Positions 5,828 through 9,447 of a stretch of 9,447 bases of DNA are shown one piece after another. Below the pieces are notes generated by a model. The model was not told where the DNA came from, made no database searches, and was given only the letters and a program-made list of their open reading frames with translations. The position numbers and the translations under genes are program-made. Source of the stretch: Acidobacteriota bacterium (GTDB lineage: Bacteria > Acidobacteriota > Polarisedimenticolia > Polarisedimenticolales > Polarisedimenticolaceae); contig WVWW01000043.1 of assembly GCA_011773795.1 (NCBI GenBank), positions 1 through 9,447 on the forward strand, in the 5' to 3' direction. The stretch's first letter is position 1; every line of letters starts with the position of its first letter.

Positions 5828-5881
5828 CTCGTGAGGTCGTGAAAGTCCACTGAAAACGCTTGCGCCGGTGTATGCCGGGTG

Positions 5882-5932
5882 GCGAGATCTCGTGAGTCGC
5901 GGGATCTCGCAAGCGGATGCGCGAGAACTCGC
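5882..5932. promoter_or_regulatory. Three tandem palindromes, candidate enhancer sites for the sigma54 activator
   Basis: Three 12-bp sites approximate the perfect palindrome GCGAGATCTCGC: GCGAGATCTCGT (5882-5893), GCGGGATCTCGC (5899-5910) and GCGAGAACTCGC (5921-5932). Each has one mismatch to it. Their centres lie about 87, 104 and 126 bases upstream of the predicted osmC transcript start, the usual distance for enhancers bound by sigma54 activators. They sit just beyond the stop codon of the adjacent activator gene, whose Fis-type helix-turn-helix binds such palindromes as a dimer. That this activator binds them is inference. Confidence 0.75.
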
Positions 5933-5937
5933 GCCGG

Positions 5938-7848
<1,911 letters not shown>

Positions 7849-7979
7849 CGCACCGGATTGTACGGGGGTCGGATCTCGAATGGCTACATTTCCCGCAAGA
7901 CGGTGTTGTGTTTCGAAGTCCGGCCTCCGTCGAATGGGGCCGGAGGTGGTTGACCCATCACCCCTTCGCCCACGCCGGA

Positions 7980-8012
7980 TCCCAAAACTGTGGATAGAAT
8001 TGCCTATCCGCA
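7980..8012 (-). repeat. Inverted partial copy of the dispersed repeat (R5)
   Basis: Read on the minus strand this is a GCGGATAGG-(C)-AATTCTATCCACA block followed by GTTTTGGGA. It matches the 5' part of R3 (GGATAGGAAATTCTATCCACA) and R4 (TTCTATCCACGTTTTGGGA). Weaker similarity, including GGGTCAAC, may continue down to about 7940. It lies between the divergent sigma54 activator and the DUF5946 fragment and faces R4 across that fragment. Confidence 0.7.
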
Positions 8013-8024
8013 GGTGCTGGGTAC

Positions 8025-8213
8025 ATGAGTTCTGCAACCGCGCCGTGCTTCAGTTGCAAGGGAGAGTATCCCGATATCGATGGGCCGGTGCATCGTTACA
8101 TGAAGTCTTCGCCGGGATGCTGGGCGGTCTATGGCGAAGTGTTGGCTCGCGAGTATTCTGATCGGCGTTCCTTCGCGGTGCACCGTTTGACGGTTGATGC
8201 CTATGGCGGATAG
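8025..8213 (+). pseudogene. DUF5946-like protein, truncated at a repeat boundary
   Basis: The frame encodes a CxxC pair (CFSC), then PDIDGPVHRYMKSSPGCW and YGEVLAREYSD...VHRLTVDAY. I recognise this as the N-terminal part of DUF5946 proteins, which have a zinc-ribbon-like CxxC start and a conserved SPGCW...EVLAREY...HRLTVDAY block. Family members continue well beyond this point, usually with a QHPG-like motif next. Here Tyr60 (8202-8204) is followed by Gly-Gly-TAG, and those three codons are the first nine bases of repeat R4 (GGCGGATAG). The gene is therefore cut exactly where the repeat starts. An AGGTG eight bases before the ATG may serve as ribosome binding site. Function of the family is unknown. 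Confidence 0.75.
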
Positions 8214-8337
8214 CGGATAGTGATTTCTATCCACGTTTTGGGAATGTCAGCGTCCGGGATCGGGCGCTATGTCAACAGCGACGCCCCCACCCAAAGGCTC
8301 GAATCAGCCTAGCCTACCTCGAAGGGTGCCCCAGGCC
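8205..8337 (+). repeat. Dispersed intergenic repeat, copy R4 (133 bp)
   Basis: It is full length and close to R3, starting GGCGGATAGCGGATAG and ending GGGTGCCCCAGGCC. The AGGCT-CGAATC-AGCCT hairpin and the GGATAG/CTATCC pair are kept. Its first nine bases supply the stop codon of the DUF5946 fragment. Confidence 0.9.
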
Positions 8338-8534
8338 CGCATAGGCGCCCATTTATTACATGGCCAACCTGACGCGACTCCTGGCCCGCCGAGCCGACGA
8401 AAGCGCAAATCTCAGGCCGTATACTGAGTTCACGGCTGGTGGGTTCGTTAACCGCCTGGCCAGGGCCGCGCCAGCCCGGCCCGCAGGTGATGCACCTACG
8501 TTATACGGACTCGAGATGAGGCTGACGTCGTCTC
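8338..8534. other. Intergenic stretch with no supported gene
   Basis: A 62-codon frame begins at 8360 but has no ribosome binding site, an Ala/Arg/Pro-rich composition and no recognisable motif. A small palindrome AGGTG-ATG-CACCT occurs at 8484-8496. I see nothing else here beyond the leader region of higBA. Confidence 0.4.
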
Positions 8535-8563
8535 TTGAAATAGCATGATAGCCGTGCTATCGT
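8535..8563 (+). promoter_or_regulatory. higBA promoter overlapping a palindromic operator
   Basis: TTGAAA (8535-8540) and TATCGT (8558-8563) form a sigma70-type promoter with an exact 17-base spacer. The perfect palindrome GATAGC-CGT-GCTATC (8547-8561) overlaps the spacer and -10 box, and a second pair ATAGCA/TGCTAT (8540-8545, 8555-8560) overlaps it. HigA antitoxins repress their own operons through such sites. The predicted transcript start falls at about the higB ATG. Confidence 0.75.
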
Positions 8564-8569
8564 GTGTCG

Positions 8570-8863
8570 ATGATCAAGTCCTTCGCAACTGCGGGAACGG
8601 AGGACGTTTTCAACGGTCGTAATACAAAGGACGCCCGCAAGACTTGTCCGCGTGATCTGTGGAGAGTTGCCGCGCGCAAACTGGAACAACTGGATTCGGT
8701 GAGTCAGTTGGAGGAGTTGAGAATCCCGCCCGGGAATCGACTTGAAGCGTTGACTCGTGACCGAAAAGGGCAGTTCAGCATCCGTATCAACGAGCAATAC
8801 CGCGTGTGTTTCGTGTGGACTGATGATGGGCCGGATGTCGTCGAAATCGTCGACTATCACTAG
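8570..8863 (+). CDS. higB: HigB family toxin (RelE-type mRNA interferase)
   Basis: This 97-residue protein fits the HigB/RelE toxin family, which cleaves mRNA on the ribosome. Diagnostic stretches are MIKSF at the start, PPGNRLEALTRDRKGQFSIR (53-72), NEQYRVCFVW with Arg78, and the terminal VEIVDYH with His97; these basic residues and the terminal His are typical of active family members. Length and ends are complete. I chose ATG 8570 rather than the GTG at 8564 because HigB proteins begin with MIKSF and because the -10 box ends at 8563. No Shine-Dalgarno sequence is present, so translation is probably leaderless. The antitoxin gene follows after 15 bases. Toxin-first order is characteristic of higBA. 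Confidence 0.93.
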   Translation: MIKSFATAGTEDVFNGRNTKDARKTCPRDLWRVAARKLEQLDSVSQLEELRIPPGNRLEALTRDRKGQFSIRINEQYRVCFVWTDDGPDVVEIVDYH

Positions 8864-8878
8864 CTTGAGAGGCAGGAA

Positions 8879-9187
8879 ATGATTCGAGTACCTACGCATC
8901 GTGAGCCAACACATCCTGGTGAAATGCTTCTTGAGGAGTTTCTCAAGCCAATGGACTTGTCCCAGCGGGATCTGGCCGATGGCATCCAGGTGCCCTATCA
9001 GCGTGTCAACGAACTAATCAACCGTCGCCGTGGCGTCACGCCGGCGACGGCCCTTCGCTTGGCCAAGTACTTTGGAAACACGCCCGGTTTCTGGATGAAC
9101 CTGCAGCTCCGTTGGGAGCTCTATCACGCGCAGCAGACGGAAGCTGAGGTTCTAAGGAAGATCCGCAAAGTAAAGAAGGCGGGTTAG
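8879..9187 (+). CDS. higA: HigA family antitoxin, HTH transcriptional repressor
   Basis: This 102-residue protein begins with the HigA signature THPGEMLLEEFLKPM, followed by a helix-turn-helix (about 27-48: LSQRDLADGIQVPYQRVNEL), the INRRRGVTPATALRLAKYFG helix and the FWMNLQLRWEL motif. HigA neutralises HigB by direct binding and represses the operon; the palindrome at 8547-8561 is its likely operator. The start follows GAGGCAGGAA closely. The Lys-rich end (RKIRKVKKAG) is normal for the family. It is co-transcribed with higB. It appears complete and functional, unlike several neighbouring genes, which fits selection by the toxin. Confidence 0.95.
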   Translation: MIRVPTHREPTHPGEMLLEEFLKPMDLSQRDLADGIQVPYQRVNELINRRRGVTPATALRLAKYFGNTPGFWMNLQLRWELYHAQQTEAEVLRKIRKVKKAG

Positions 9188-9204
9188 CCAACGAGCCCAA
9201 CTGC

Positions 9205-9222
9205 CGTAGCGCGAGAGCTACG
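9205..9222. other. Hairpin downstream of higA
   Basis: CGTAGC-GCGAGA-GCTACG is a perfect 6-bp stem with a six-base loop, 18 bases past the higA stop. No T-run follows, so intrinsic termination is uncertain. It also marks the left limit of the SGNH-like fragment. Confidence 0.4.
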
Positions 9223-9223
9223 C

Positions 9224-9447
9224 GTGGCGAAGTTGCTGGACCGTGCGATGCCGGAACCGGACGATGCCGCGCGACAAGGCGTGCCCTTCGTCGATCTGGC
9301 GGAACCGCTTCGCGGGCTGCCCTCGAGTCCGTGAACCCGTTGTTCATCCCGCGCAATTCGACGGATTACCTGCAGGGCGACGGCCATTACACGGAACAAG
9401 GAAACGCCTGGATCGTGGAGCGACTGTGGTCCCAGGGCGAATCCAAA
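9224..9447 (+). pseudogene. SGNH/AlgX-like protein, C-terminal fragment with frameshift
   Basis: From 9224 one frame reads VAKLLDRAMPEPDDAARQGV then PFVDLAEPLRGLPSSP and stops at TGA (9332-9334). A different frame takes over at 9334: NPLFIPRNSTDYLQGDGHYT then EQGNAWIVERLW, open to the window end. Joined, these look like the C-terminal block of AlgX-type and other SGNH-fold proteins of O-acetylation systems: a VDL strand, a short spacer, then D-x-H-(W/Y)-x-x-x-G, where Asp and His are catalytic. The part upstream, including the nucleophile Ser block, is absent; higBA and the hairpin at 9205 occupy that place. This is a decayed remnant or a gene broken by the insertion. A sequencing frameshift near 9331 would repair only part of it. 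Confidence 0.6.

Noticed and set aside
5752..5850. N-terminal extension of OsmC
   Set aside because: It would contain the sigma54 promoter, and the ATG at 5751 has a well-placed AAGGAG.
7849..8037. N-terminal extension of the sigma54 activator
   Set aside because: The 63 extra codons overlap the inverted repeat piece, are Arg/Gly-rich and precede a natural start MDKPLKG; the GAF domain is complete without them.
8360..8548. 62-codon plus-strand frame
   Set aside because: No ribosome binding site, no recognisable motif, and it runs into the higBA promoter.
9205..9222. Intrinsic terminator of higBA
   Set aside because: The hairpin is good but no T-run follows, so I list it only as a hairpin.

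Overview
The window is a high-GC bacterial segment. It combines ordinary chromosomal genes with gene fragments, tRNA fragments and dispersed repeats. The gene families point to a sigma54-using bacterium that also carries Hanks-type kinases, of the kind seen in Acidobacteriota, Planctomycetota, Myxococcota and related uncultured lineages. No rRNA or full-length marker gene is present, so the phylum cannot be fixed from this sequence.

Layout, left to right. Positions 1-323 (-) hold the start of a TrkH-type potassium transporter, interrupted by a stop codon where the family has Glu. A weakly supported small secreted protein (463-777, -) lies upstream of it. The 3' half of a tRNA-Thr(CGU) sits at 906-957. 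A small secreted protein (1106-1600, -) and a stand-alone KAS III-like enzyme with an intact Cys-His-Asn triad (1942-3027, -) follow. The 3' half of a class II tRNA, probably tRNA-Ser(UGA), is at 3298-3352. Next is a six-helix membrane protein (3488-4189, +). The N-terminal part of a Hanks-type Ser/Thr kinase (4186-4629, -) is cut off inside an 81-bp direct repeat.

The best-supported functional unit is at 5200-7848, all on the minus strand. A GAF-PAS-AAA+-Fis sigma54 activator is followed by three tandem 12-bp palindromes, a textbook -24/-12 promoter (GG and GC exactly 10 nt apart) and an OsmC-family gene. Activator, candidate enhancer sites, promoter and target are contiguous and correctly spaced.

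The right end holds a DUF5946-like gene (8025-8213, +) truncated exactly where a dispersed repeat starts. A complete higBA toxin-antitoxin pair (8570-9187, +) follows, with its promoter overlapping a palindromic operator. The last feature is a frameshifted C-terminal fragment of an SGNH/AlgX-like protein.

A roughly 133-bp intergenic repeat occurs at 4812-4944 and 8205-8337, with a diverged copy at 3046-3181, a half copy at 1790-1859 and an inverted 33-bp piece at 7980-8012. It breaks the window into blocks of one to a few genes, and with the 81-bp repeat it coincides with two gene truncations. No transposase or integrase is visible, so these repeats look non-autonomous. I found no CRISPR array and no defence system other than higBA.
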